NCBI GenBank assembly: GCA_003194525.1
Contig: NBIV01000088.1
Coordinates: forward strand, 124,001 to 188,000
Direction: 5' to 3'
Source of the DNA: Gracilariopsis chorda
Taxonomy: Eukaryota; Rhodophyta; Florideophyceae; Gracilariales; Gracilariaceae
DNA length: 64,000 bases
A model generated the notes under the pieces. That model searched no databases. It worked only from the letters and a program-made list of their open reading frames with translations, and was not told the origin of the DNA. Shown piece by piece: positions 21,200 to 32,562 of this stretch. The translations under genes were made by a program, and so were the position numbers. Each line of letters opens with the position of its first letter. Positions within the stretch are counted from its first letter, which is position 1.

Positions 21200-22370
21200 C
21201 GGGAAACTTTGTACCGGTATCACCGGAAGAAATGATCCGAGAACAATTCGGCGACCCATTCTGTACGAGGATTCGTGCCCGTCTTAACGGTGGTGAAGAT
21301 CTCCCTTTCGGGGTAAACGACAAAGGCTACCTCGTAAGGAAGGTCGGAGCCCGCCCACAGACTGTGGTACCTCATTCCCTGCAGTCGCGGGTGTTACATC
21401 TATCACACTACGCCCCCATTGGAGGTCACCAAGGTGAGAGGATACTCTACCTAACCCTGCGAAGGGATTTCTATTGCCCCGCAATGGCGATGGATTGCTA
21501 CGCAACCGTGCGGTTTTGTAGCGAATGCGCGAAGAATCGCATGAAACTCCGCAAAAATGCGAAGAAGATGAAACAAGATTCTACTTGTCATTACCGACCG
21601 CTTTTCTAAGCTGGTACGGACTGTCCCTCTTCGGAGGATAACCGCTCTCACGGTGGCCCAGGCTCTGGTGACGCACTGGATTTTCGTCTACGGTCCCCCT
21701 GTGGAGGTGCTCTCCGATAACGGGAAAAAATACGGGAGCAAGTTCTTCCAGGATGTTTGTCGCATCCTGGATGTCAAGAACTTGTTCACGACTACCTACC
21801 ACCCCCAATGTAATGGGTAAGTTGAACGGTTTAACCGGACGTCACTCGCGGCGTTACGTTCTTACGTCGCAGAACACCCAAAGAACTGGGAAATGTACGC
21901 TGATGCGGTAACCTACGCGTACAATACGCAGGTACACCGGACTACCGGAGTTTCGCCATTCGAGTTGGTTCTATCTAGAACACCCCTGCCTGTGGCGGTG
22001 GAACCCCAAGCTACCTTGGACAATTTCCCATCAGTGGGTATCTACCGGCAGCAATGGAAGCAATGGCTTTCCAAGCTGGTCCCTGCTGCGCTGAAGTCTA
22101 TGGCACGGGCCCAAGCCGCTTACAAGCGGGATTTTGACGCTCGCTTGCGAGGAAAACCGTCCCCGATTCGGGCAAATAACTACGTCTTCATCAGGAAGGA
22201 ATACTACAACCCGGAACGGGAGAAGCGTCACAAACTCTCGCCTGTGGCGGATGGACCCTTCAAGGTCATCTCTGTTAACACTGACACTGTCGTGGTAGAG
22301 ATGGGCGACACGCACGAACGGATTTCCCGTGATCGTGTTGTCCTTGCCCATCCTCCCTCGTCAGAGATAG
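21200..22370 (+). pseudogene. Gypsy A integrase
   Basis: Integrase joins the DNA copy to the genome. The N-terminal HHCC zinc region is at about 21400-21540 (LSHYAPIGGHQGERILYL...CSECAKN). The DDE core follows at about 21590-21990 (LVTHWIFVYGPPVEVLSDNG..., NTQVHRTTGVSPFELVLS). A C-terminal GPFKVISVNTDTVVVEM segment is at about 22255-22305. Confidence 0.8.
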
Positions 22371-24141
22371 TCCTGGATCCAGGCAACCCCGTTTCTACGG
22401 ACTCTGCAACACCGGAATCATCCGAGAGTACTAGGCCTACGGTACTACCACACCCCAGCCGGGGACTCTCAGACCTACCGACCCTGTCGGACTCACCGGC
22501 TCAGCCGGGTAGTTCGGGCCTCTCAGCGCCCGTCCTACCACGCCCGCCCCACTGGCGCGCATTTATACCCGCCAAGAGGGGAATGTTATCCCTTATCCCG
22601 CCGCTCCATCTAAGGAGGGGGAGGAGAACACTCGTTTTCGAGGAACGATATCACCGTCGCAACGGGAAACACACCGTAACATACGGAATACTGACCGTGG
22701 AGCACGGATTATGTCACGGGACACTAATCCCCCGTTCCCGGGCAGTGCTGTGCAACAGGAACCAGACGCGCAGGCCCCGCAAAAGCGGCAAATACACCGT
22801 TTGTCACGGGAAAACGAGAAGCCTCCCTCCAATACCGCAGCAGTGGAAATGCAATCGCCCGATCCATCCCCGGAAGCATCGCCACAAACGCGGGAAATAT
22901 ACCGTGCCACACGGGAAGTTGAAGTGCAACTACCGCACACCCCTGTCAGGGAAGGATCCCCGATACGGGAGTATGGTGAAGATTGCTCCCAATTCCCTGG
23001 GCAGAGCAATGCATCGAAGCCGCCATTGGCGGAAGCCCCCGCGGAAGCGGTTCAATTAGGTCCAGCAGACCCGCGCCCCGCGGAGAAGAGGCGCCCAGAT
23101 ACGCCAGCCTCACAGGGAAATACCCACACCCCTCTTGGGAAAAAAGGCAGCCAAGCCGCAGTCGAAGCTTCAGGCCCTGGTGCGCAAGCCCCGAAAACGC
23201 CTCCCGTCGTTGGCGGAATCGAAGCCCCCGCTCCGGGGAATAATTTGCGCCAACCCCCGCAACGCTGCGGCAAAGAACCGAGGAACTCGAGAAAAAAGCG
23301 CACCATCGCACGCTCGAAACCGGTCGTACCGGACGCTGCTCCTCTTCATGGAGATGGTGCACCGCGCTTAGCGGCAATTTCACTGAAAAGGGTGTCATTG
23401 GCACCTGCCCGGCACCCCCCAAAGGGGAATTGTGACCAAAATACCGGTGTACCGGAGGTAGCCCCAGGCAACCCGTCAGTAGCCGGGGACACCACGGCGT
23501 CGCTGGAACGTATGGTGCAGAACGCTCGTGCACCTGGCAGGGAGGCGGAACGCTTACCAATCACCGTGTCGCACGGGACCCCGCAGGGGATGTCACAAAC
23601 GCCGTTCCCGCATACGCGGCAAGGACCCCGCAAGCTCGCGGTTCGCATAGAAGACCGCACTCGCGGAGTTCAGGTCCCCCGCCGACTGGTGGTTCGCCCG
23701 GCCTACCGTGATAACGGGAACAAGAACACCCCTCTGGGGAATGACTTGCCGGTGAAAACCGTGACGCCACACACCCTCTTGAGGGATATTTTCCCGCATG
23801 AGCAGCGGCAACTAGGACAGCGCACGGCAACGCCGGAGACATCGCCGACAACCCGGATGGGAGGCAACATACCGCACAGCGGGCAACCCTCGCAAGGGAG
23901 TACAACCACCACCCGGCACGGCCGGCAGGTCTACGAACGAGAGTTCGTAGTACACCGACTTGTCGGACACACCTGGGACAAGGATGGTATTCTACAATAC
24001 CGCATCCGCTGGTACGGGTATGACCCTAGTGGGGATACGTGGGAGCCAATTGAACACCTCCCACGATCGCAGGTCGTGCGATACCACCGTCAGATGGGAA
24101 CTGTAGCCCCAGCCACGCTGCTTAATGCCCAAGTCCGGTAA
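22370..24141 (+). CDS. Gypsy A proline-rich tail with C-terminal chromodomain
   Basis: After integrase comes an unusually long (~520 codon) Pro/Arg-rich linker and then a chromodomain at about 23940-24090 (HRLVGHTWDKDGILQYRIRW, then YGYDPSGDTWEPIEHLPRSQ). Chromodomains bind methylated histone tails. Two overlapping frames are both open over about 22711-23059. At the DNA level the linker is packed with short CC...GG stem-loops such as CCGTG-GAG-CACGG at 22695-22707. Elements C and D carry the same chromodomain. Confidence 0.8.
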
Positions 24142-24328
24142 TGTTGCCGCGCGAGCGGAGGGCAGTAAGAAAGGTTAGCAAGGGAAAGTCCGTCCAAGAC
24201 AGGGAATTCTAATTGGAAATCACCGTCCGAGACGGGAAGGTTTACCTAGTGGAGCAGCAAGCTCCATACTACACTACACTAGCTGGCATAGCCAGAGAAG
24301 GAACACCAGGAAATTGGACAAAACGGGC

Positions 24329-24859
24329 TCACTCTTCGCCGTTGCCCAGGGCTTGGCCACCCGCAAGGCGGTAGGCCAACGCGTCCGCCATGGCGGTGAC
24401 ATCCCCCGGAAGGGTGTCTGGGCCATCCGCATAAGCCGTGACCAATCCCTCATTGAGAACAGTGACAGGGTGAAACCACGGGGCAAGGCGCAGGCGCGAC
24501 GCCTGATTCCGATTCACCGGGTTGAGCCCCACCAGGGTGTTGTATGTTGGCCATTTGAACGCCGGAGCGGTTCCGGAGGACACCACCGAAGGTGGTAGTG
24601 CGAAGGGATGGTCGGCTGCAGTAGCCTTATTCCCCGGTTGTACCGGATGTCGATCGCCCTGAGGCAGGGAAACTGACCGAAAACCGGTGGTGTATCGCTC
24701 GAGAGGCCTCGGAGGTTGGCTGTTATGGTTGATGTTGTTGTCGTTGTTCATTTCTTCATTTTTGAGGGTGGCTGTTGTTTTTGTTTGTGCGCTCGATGAC
24801 TCTGGTGCAGAGGGATTTACCGGAGAACCGGAGACATAGCACGCGCTTTTATCACCCAT
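24329..24859 (-). CDS. Antisense ORF of gypsy A (176 aa), function unknown
   Basis: This frame runs against pol, between the chromodomain stop and the 3' LTR. It opens MGDKS, has an Asn/Gln-rich tract ending in QPPRP, then a conserved core WPTYNTLVGLNPVN.NQASRLRLAPW.HP...NEGLVTAYADG. The same protein is encoded antisense at the same place in element D (WPSYNVFVGLDSMN, ASRLQFAPWIHP, NEDLVTAYADG). In the NE.LVTAYADG segment, Asn, Val, Tyr and Gly codons differ only at the third base (AAT/AAC, GTC/GTT, TAT/TAC, GGC/GGT), as expected for a real antisense gene. No family was recognised. Antisense genes near the 3' end are known in some LTR elements and in deltaretroviruses (HBZ), but no sequence relation is claimed. 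Confidence 0.6.
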   Translation of the reverse strand: MGDKSACYVSGSPVNPSAPESSSAQTKTTATLKNEEMNNDNNINHNSQPPRPLERYTTGFRSVSLPQGDRHPVQPGNKATAADHPFALPPSVVSSGTAPAFKWPTYNTLVGLNPVNRNQASRLRLAPWFHPVTVLNEGLVTAYADGPDTLPGDVTAMADALAYRLAGGQALGNGEE

Positions 24860-24902
24860 TTTCGTCTGGGAATCCTCCGCGTCCGCGGTCGTTTTCCCGT
24901 CT

Positions 24903-24915
24903 TAGGGGGGGGATA
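24903..24915 (+). promoter_or_regulatory. Polypurine tract of gypsy A
   Basis: TAGGGGGGGGATA sits immediately upstream of the 3' LTR, the position from which plus-strand DNA synthesis is primed. Element D has GGATGGGGATA at the matching place. Confidence 0.75.
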
Positions 24916-25748
24916 TGAAGTGCAACGCCCTCAGGGAGGGATTCTTGGTACTTGGATGCTTTCCGGATATTATCGGTTGTGTAGTGTGTATATGAAGTAC
25001 GCCCCACAATGGTGGATATGGACACGCGGGACACGGTTTTGGGTCAATTGGCAGTTGGCCACAGTAGTGGATGTTGCCACGAAATGTAGAGTATTTTAGT
25101 TGATTTTATTTATTATTTTCACACCCATTTCTGGGAAGCTAGTACCTAGTGCGACGGCGCACTGCCGTCGCACCGGTAAACCTTCCCCAACAAGGGAGCC
25201 CAACCTGGGGAATTGGCTCTAGTTGTTACCGTTTGCGCGCGTGCTCTACTCCTCCTTGGAGGGAAACGCCGTGAACCACGGGACATCTAACCCCCTTGCA
25301 CATCTAAAGAGGCCCATCCTTGGGAATATAATTGTTCCAATCACATTGGTGTTTCGCCCTGTATAGGGAGTCCAGTCCACCGGCATTGCCGTATTTGTTC
25401 GTCGCTCTCGCGACTCACCCACGCCCACTCTTTCTCCTTTTCCTTTCACTCTTCTCCTTTTCCCCTTTCAGGGTAGTACATCCCGCTACCCGCGGCCCTC
25501 GTGTGCGCGTCCGCTCACACACCCCCACTTACGTGGAAACATATCTCTACTGAGGATCACACCCCGCTCACGCGGATACCGATTCTTCGCCTTCACCTCC
25601 CTGTGCAAGTCGCGACAGGTGTCCCTGGTCTTACAAACTGGCTTCGCCGTGACACCTCTGGGAGGGCTCTACCCAACTGGGTTCACCTCGTGAGAGGAAG
25701 ATCCCGAACGTTTTTTGATGTTTTTCCCCTTTGGGGCATTGCACCACA
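24916..25748 (+). repeat. 3' LTR of gypsy A
   Basis: Second copy of 15395-16220, with about two dozen substitutions and one small length change seen by eye. It keeps the 10 bp-stem hairpin and the pyrimidine tract. Confidence 0.85.
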
Positions 25749-26460
25749 CCACCACCTTCGAGGAATCAGTATATGTGCTCCGACGCGAGGACTATAAAGT
25801 ATTTGTCTCATTAGGATGCTCTCCTCTCGCATCAACCACCTTGGACACAGGCGCCGGTCCAAACCTGGTGCATGTCGACACGCTTCCCAGGTCGACCCTG
25901 TACTCCTTAAAAACAGACAAACTACCAACGGTGCGCGATGCCTCGCGGCGAACGTTAAACATCCTCGGGGCTAAGTCTTTATATCTTCGTGCCGGGTCCC
26001 AAAGGTAAGATTGTGGTTTTTGGTGGCGACAAACTTGGCTGCACACTGCATACTGGGAACCCTTTTTGTGGACCAGTATGGGCGTGCCATCTACCCACGC
26101 CTGGGGAAGGGAATATTTCACAATGCCGCCCCTGTAGGTATCGTGTCCCCGTCTCCGCGACCCGACGCAAATGCGCTTCAAGTAGATGTCATTCCAAAGG
26201 AGACGCAGTTGCACAAACTTCCCGTGGTGAAAAGCTTTCAGATACGCGCGAGGATCCAGGCCAAAGTCTGGGCGGAATCATCCATCTCAGGCTTATTCTT
26301 CTTGCTAAGGAGCCCTCACCTTATTTTATATCACCAATACTTACCTCGAGGGATTCGGCAGCTTGCTGTGATCCACACAAATAAACCTATACGAAGGGGT
26401 GCCGCTTGCAGCAGGGAGTGTTCTATAGATACCCAGAACAGCGGTGCGCCACGGAACGTA
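25749..26460 (+). pseudogene. Gypsy element B, protease and following segment (fossil)
   Basis: Plus-strand remnant resuming after element A. It contains the protease motif TTLDTGAGPNLVHVDTLPR at about 25828-25885 and, further on, a post-protease segment ILGTLFVDQYGRAIYPRLGKGIF near 26057-26125. Diverged from A; old and broken. It is taken as the continuation of the gag region at 12933-15394 because A sits between them with a near-matching target duplication. Confidence 0.6.
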
Positions 26461-26722
26461 TAATCACGGGTAATCGATTGGCGAGTGATGCGCTAGGGAG
26501 GGCGCAGGAGGCCACAAATTATGCACTAGTTTCGTACATTCTAGTAAAGATCAAAGACTAGGGACTTGGGTTCATGCCCTTCTTATCCCTATTTTCTGAG
26601 AAGGTCCTAGCGTCCGCGACTAGAGACCGCACGGACGGCCACTCCTAGATACTGCTCATCATAAATATGTAGATATTGTAGGCATGTGCGCTGTGGTGAG
26701 CACCTACTGTGTGACAACCAAA
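26461..26722. other. No gene seen between gypsy B and C
   Basis: Junction of two oppositely oriented fossils. No LTR end, target duplication or other motif was found. Confidence 0.4.
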
Positions 26723-27825
26723 TTAGTGGTACAATCCACATATGAGTGGCAGCATGTCTACAAACAAACCGACGAGAGCATCCACGAGATTCGCCGGTAA
26801 CGGCAGTTTCTTCCTGCGGTGATAACGCACCACGTGCGACCGAGGTAGGTTCTCGATAGGATACCAAGCGTCCACATTGGGTGGGTAGCCGCACCATCGC
26901 ACTCGATATTGCAGCTTAGGGCCATCCTCGTGGAAAGCTTTATCGACGATACAGGCGATAACGTACTCTGAGTCCTCCACGCCTTCGCGTGCCTGTGCGT
27001 TCGGAGAATCCGTTTTTGCGGGGGTATTCCTTTCTTGCACTGCGGTGCGGTTAAGTTCTTCACCTTCCGGGGTATCCCTATTTGCTACGGACGTCCGTGT
27101 GTTCCTAGATATTTCCGGGCTTTGCCCAACTAAGCTATAATTTGGCGTATCCGAGATTGTCAGCGAAGACGAAGGCCTTGTGGCTACTGAAACTCTCATT
27201 TGTTCCTCTCTAGCAAGTTCCATATTGTCAAAGTTTGATTCGGGGTCGCTTCGAAGAGAAGCAGCTTTGGCAGTTGCCAGGTAACTGGTGGCGGAGACCC
27301 AAGGTGTCGTTTTCCGTGTGTTTACCAGTATGGGATCACAGCATTCACGATCTTCTCCATTTGGAGTTCCTTTTCACTCCAAGGTGGGCCGCCTTCTTCA
27401 GCATTCTTGACGCTATGGTCAGCCGTTGCGTCTTATTCACGACGTCGTGGATGCTCGACGTGAGCGCGCTCTCCGCAGGGAGGCGGAATGGCGTTTGGGC
27501 CACTGTTGGGCGACCAATGAACGGTCGTCTCGGGGCTTCCTAATGACATATCGCATGTGATGGGACCAGCATCAGACCCTGTCTGCAGGATATTCTCCAC
27601 GTGGCCACCTCGCGCCGATATGGGACAGGGTGCCATGCTTATAGTGCCAATGGGGGGCGGTTGTACACCGGCTCGCCCGGGAGGCAGAATGTCGGATATT
27701 TCCGAGCTTTTGAGTTGCTGTGACGCTAATTTCACCTCTGTCGTCATACAAACAACTTCCTCTCGCTGAGCAGTAGCTGCTTGTACCGGGCTACCGTCTC
27801 GAGAGGGATCGGAGGCTGTCACCAC
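26723..27825 (-). pseudogene. Gypsy C tail and chromodomain
   Basis: A proline/serine-rich tail precedes a chromodomain at about 26990-26790 (KLQYRVRWCGYPPNVDAWYP, IENLPRSHVVRYHRRK), clearly homologous to A's at 23940-24090. Confidence 0.8.
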
Positions 27826-28148
27826 ACGATCGCGTGGGATTCTTTCGACGTCGTAGTTTCTGCCGTTTCTGAGTCAAGCTCGATTATGTCAAACGGCCCA
27901 GACACTACTGAGGGTAGCCGTGCCTTCCTTTGGAGCTCTCTCCTTCCTTCGGGTGTCGCCCCATCTGGCTGTTCAACATGCACGAAAACGTGGCCACAAA
28001 CACGGAGATTCAGAATTTTTGTGCGCAGACTGGCGTTCTAATTCCGCTTATAGCGGGCGTGAGCCTTTCACAATTTCCTTGCGGCCTGCTCCGCGCGTCT
28101 GTTTAGGTCGTCCGTCTCCTAGTTGTGCTTCGCCGCTTTCGGGGCGTC

Positions 28149-28857
28149 TTATTCGCTGTATTTGTCCAGCATTACTGGTAGTACCAGTGGGTCGCGAGAT
28201 AGGACCAGGTCAAAGGGGGCCATCTTCGTCGTTGAGTGGACCTGCGTGTTGTAGGCGTAGTATAGTGTGTCTATGTAGAGATCCCATTCATTGGGGTGAT
28301 CCGTGACGTAGTGCCGAAGAGCGGCGAAGAGGGTGCGATTAAAACGTTCAACCTGCCCGTTTGTTTGCGGGTTGTAGGTCGTAGTAAACAAGTTCCTCAC
28401 GCCCAGAATACGGCGCACGTCCTGGAAGAACTTCGCAACGAATTGGTTTCCATTATCTGAAAGCAGAGTCAACGGCAGTTCGTACAAGTAAACTTATTCT
28501 CGGATGAAAGCCTGCGCAATAACTGCGAGCGAGATCTGTTTTAGCGGGACCGTTCGGGTTACCTTTGAGAAGCGTTCCGTAATTACCAATAGGTACTTAT
28601 GTCCTCGATTTGTGCGAATCAGCTCACCTAGTACTTCAATGCTCACGTACTCCAAAGGCGCCTTCGCCGGGAATAGTTTCAGTCACCGTTTCCATTTCCA
28701 CAACTTGATGCGATTTGTCACGCATGGCGTACATAACGACGCCGTAGCAAGGCAATCCATCGCCATTATTGGCCAAAAAAGCTTTTGAGTGTAAGTTTGA
28801 GTTTAGTTTCACCTGGGTTTCCAAATAAATGGGAGTAATGAGCAAGATGCAAAACAC
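28149..28857 (-). pseudogene. Gypsy C integrase
   Basis: A zinc-region remnant near 28760-28640 is followed by core sequence LPLTLLSDNGNQFVAKFFQD, TTTYNPQTNGQVERFNRTLF and AYNTQVHSTTKMAPFDLVLS (28487-28200). The intervening part is decayed. Confidence 0.75.
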
Positions 28858-29199
28858 GACTCTTCACAACATGTGGAATCACGATTTGACCCGATTCTTC
28901 GACAGTGCGAATTAGTACCCCTTGCTAATCAAGAAAAATGTGTAACCATTCCCCATTGTTAACACGGGAGCGTATTGCAGTGCAGGAGGCGTCTGCGTGT
29001 TGCGCACGTAGGAGCTCTTCCAACGAGATACGCTTGAGCTGTTCGGACGGGTCTGTATTGGTAGACTGAGCTATCAGTACGTCCAAGTGAGGTTGTTCTC
29101 TTCATCTAATTCGTGTTCAGCCTCGGATTTGTGTTCATAAAGAGGCGTGTCCTCGGTCATGAAAGAGCGGATTTCATCGTCGATATTCGTCTAGGTTTC

Positions 29200-29673
29200 T
29201 TACAATATATTCAACCGCGAAAGCGCGTCTGCGTCGGCGTTGGAACGTCCCATTTTTTACTTTACATCAAAGTCAAACTCAGAGAGGCCTAACCGCCAGC
29301 GCAATAAACGTCCCGATGGGTTGGATATCGACAGAAGCCAGTGGAGCCACGAATGGTCCGTATTGACAGTGAAATGTACGCCTTGAAGGTAGGGACGTAG
29401 GGACGTAAGAGCCCGAACTACAGCAAGACATTCCTTTTCGGAGACAGAGTAGTTGCATTCGGCTGTCTGCAGCGACTCTTACCAGTAACCAATAGGTTTC
29501 CGTTTGCCATCAGGGTAAACATGGAGTGAGGTGCACCCCACCTGGTACTCAATTGCGTCAGTATCGACAATGGAACGCAGCCCCAATCTGGGGATGGCCA
29601 GTACAGGTGCAGATACCAGCGTTTCATTTAAAAGTTCAAATGCGTCCGTGTCAGCTGGCCCGGGTTCCTTCAA
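29200..29673 (-). pseudogene. Gypsy C RNase H region
   Basis: Contains VDTDAIEYQVGC near 29575-29540 and, further downstream on the minus strand, sequence matching the FTV.TDHSWLHWLLSISNPSG segment that ends the RT/RNase H module in this family. Confidence 0.65.
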
Positions 29674-29769
29674 CTGCGTTGGTTTTCATTTCTTCAACAG
29701 TGCGTTCAAAGGCGCGGCGATATGCGAGTAACGCGGAAAAAACCATCGGTAGACGTTAAAAAAGCCGAG

Positions 29770-30835
29770 TTAGGCACGCAATTGCATTTGTGTCGTGGGA
29801 GGATCCGCTTTGCGGATTGTCTCAGTTGAGGCTTTGTCTATCTTCACTTGCCCTGGTTTGATAAGGTGTCCAAGGTATCTGACATTATCCGCAAACCAAT
29901 CGCATTTCTTGAGGTTCAGGATGATTCCAGCTTTCTGGAGCTTCTTGAGTATGAGCTCAACGTCTCTGAAATTGTCTACCATGCTCTTACTGAAAACGAT
30001 GATGTAATCGAGATAGAACAAACAGGTATTCCACTTGTATATTGACAAGACAATGTCTAAAACACGTTGGAACGTGACCGGGGCGTTATTGAGTCCAAAA
30101 GGCATTGGTTTCAATCGGTAAAGGCTGGAATGGCAGACAAAGGCCGTTTTGTTGCAGACTTCTTCCACAATGGGTACTTGCCAGTATCTCTAATTGGATT
30201 TAAGCGTCATGAATACGGTGGCATCCCCTAGGCTATCGATGCACACATCCGTTCGTGGTAGCGAGGACGTGTCTCGAACATTCACTGCGTTCAGGTTCCG
30301 GAATTCCACGCAAAAGCGTAATGATTCATCCGCCTTAGGTGGGAGAACCACTGGGGAGGCCCAAGCTGACTGAACGGGTTCAATGACGCCTTTGCCCAGC
30401 ATGTTTTTCACGTTGCTGTTCAATTTCCCTCATTTGGGGACCCGCCTTATAAGGGTGCTGGGCAATAGGCCCTGTGCCCGGAGCGAGATAAATATGATGC
30501 TCGGTTACAGCGATTTCATCCAAGTTCCCGCTCCACATGGAGGAATACTTCTGCAGTATTCTGCGTACGCGTCCCCAGTGCCGTTCCGGTACATGAGAAA
30601 GATCCAAGCGGTCAACGGACGTTGGTAACTCTCCGGCCCTCCTGTTATCTTTTGGCTCCGGCTGCTCTTCGGTTGCCGTACTCAGTGGCTGTATTTCGTC
30701 AGGTACCGGGGTACCCAAGACATCCGCTAGGGAAATATGCGTCGGTACCAATACCGTTGGATGTGGTATGGCCACGGTAACCAGTTGGTTTTTGTGCAGA
30801 CGTACCGCGTAAGAAGTAAAGTTCCTTACATTCAT
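29770..30835 (-). pseudogene. Gypsy C reverse transcriptase
   Basis: Minus-strand RT blocks PYKAGPQMREIEQQ, WASPVVLPPKADESLRFCVE (about 30365-30305), MPFGLNNAPVTFQR (about 30105-30065) and CLFYLDYIIVFSKS near the active-site position. Homologous to 19204-20600 of element A. Confidence 0.8.
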
Positions 30836-31103
30836 ATATAGGAGACAGTGGCTATATCATGACGAGGCCGTGACGCTGAGTGGTGACTGTAACCTACGTT
30901 TGGGACTTTGGAGGTACCTCCATCCCACGTGTGGTCTTGATCTTCGGAGACGTTCTCCCACTCGTATCAGTATTCTAGGAAGGTGGCAAAGGCACTGACG
31001 ATGAAGCTGGCTTCAACGGCTTACGAACAATTGGGACAGTACTTCCCTCGCCCATTTTCACTTCTCGAAGGCGGGGTCAAATCGCTTCCACAAAGCAGTC
31101 ACA

Positions 31104-32340
31104 TCAATCGCATCCAAGAACAAATTGGGCTGCCAAAGTAGCACAGACAATGAACTCTAACATGACAAAATGGTTTCCCAATCGAACAACAAGTCGAATT
31201 GTGCCCAGACTATCAACAGGTTTCTTGTTTGTATCCCGGATATCCGGTAGCAGTCCGCAGCGCATGCGGGTTTGATCATGGGGGCTGTGTTCAAATACCC
31301 TGATAAACTTCGGTCGATACTGTTCCAGAGCGAAACCCGTCATGAGGTGTGGTAGAGCCACGTACGATTGAGCCTCACTCATTCCTATCATATCCATTTC
31401 GGTCACAAACCAAGAAAAAAAATCGAAGATCAGGATGGGGGCCTTTCTGTCAAAATTGAGATCAATCATGCCAATTCTCAGTCTCTTGACCTCATCCTTT
31501 ACCCTACCGATTTTGCGACTTGTTCTCTTCAGTTTCAGTACCTTCAAATGGTAGAGGTCGTAATCAATGATCCTCCGATATAGCGGATTTGGGCATGGTA
31601 GAACCTTTAGCCCCTTCTTTGATGGGCCTTTCTTGTGGCGTATCCAAGCAGAAGTTCTGCGTCTCTGCTTTCTTGACCTGCGAGTATCATTTTTACTGGA
31701 CTCGTCCTGTGACGTACCTTCCTCAGATTCTGCTCAACTGGATCTATCGTCTTCCCAGTCTTCGGAATCATCCGAATCTGAATCCGATACGGTCTCCCGC
31801 GACTTCTAGTGCTTCGTTTTTGACTTCTTCGAGCGGGACTTCACAGCAGTGAGTTGTTTGGCATTGATCTCAAGCGGACCAGTAGCAGCGGTCTGCGCAT
31901 TAACCGTGGCCTCTAGCCTTTCGAGGCGAGGGTTCACACGAGTGAGGACCTCCTCCACACTGACGGGCATTCCTAGTAATAGCCCGGATGCATGTACCTT
32001 ACGCTCTATCAACTAGTTAAGGTCTTCTCGGATAGCCCGAACTGTTGCAGTCATCTGCGCGCTCTGACTCGGGCTTGCCAGTGCGTAATGTTTCACACCT
32101 AAGCAGTCCAGTGACCCAGTCATTGCAGCGAGTTGCATTTCCAATTCCGTGATACGGGTTCTGTGAGACTCTGAATCAGTTCAAAGACGTTCCATTTCAG
32201 TGCGTAGCCTGTCCTCCATTGCGGTTGCAGCAGGGTTAGCCGCTAGTCCCACACCTGTGGTTGCATTGGCCCCAAGGGCCGTTACATCAGCTTCAGCTGG
32301 GACTGCGCCTGTCGATCAGGCTCATGACCTGACAGCTTTA
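31104..32340 (-). pseudogene. Gypsy C gag and protease remnant
   Basis: The gag core FDFFSWFVTEMDMIGMSEAQ lies at about 31430-31370. It is followed in one open frame by a block matching the end of A's protease region (DTNKKPVDSLGTIRLVVRLG and FVLGCD at about 31240-31104). Gag and protease therefore lie much closer than in A. Confidence 0.7.
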
Positions 32341-32562
32341 CTATAAAGGCAGTTCCCGGCTTTGACCAAGATGATTAGCCGTTCCATCGGTGGGGGTTCT
32401 GCAGAACGATCGGGCTGTCTAGAACGCCCGAGGCATCGCCGGCTCGCTGCCAGGTGAAAATCCTTTGAAGGAAGGACACCGCAGACGCGGACTCGGTACA
32501 CATTTCTGTGCTGTGTCGCCCGTGGATAAGGAGTAAAAAACACCCGGATCCGGGATATAGTC

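Larger units (their letters stand above)
15395..25748 (+). mobile_element. Gypsy element A: near-complete Ty3/gypsy chromovirus
   Basis: About 10.35 kb: 5' LTR, gag, protease, RT, RNase H, integrase, long proline-rich tail, chromodomain, an antisense ORF, polypurine tract and 3' LTR. The LTRs differ at roughly 3% of sites by eye, so it is the youngest gypsy in the window but not recent. It is broken, with about five breaks. Flanks CTACC (15390-15394) and CCACC (25749-25753) are a probable 5 bp target duplication with one mismatch. It is inserted in element B in the same orientation. The chromodomain, placed after integrase, marks it as a chromovirus, a clade whose chromodomain is known to steer integration to marked chromatin. 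Confidence 0.9.
26723..32417 (-). mobile_element. Gypsy element C: minus-strand chromovirus fossil without visible LTRs
   Basis: On the minus strand in order from 32417: gag, a shortened protease region, RT, RNase H, integrase, tail and chromodomain. About 5.7 kb, so shorter than A. It is broken many times and old. Protein blocks are closely related to A and D but form a distinct subfamily. No LTR pair was recognised, and its ends meet B on one side and D on the other. Confidence 0.75.
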
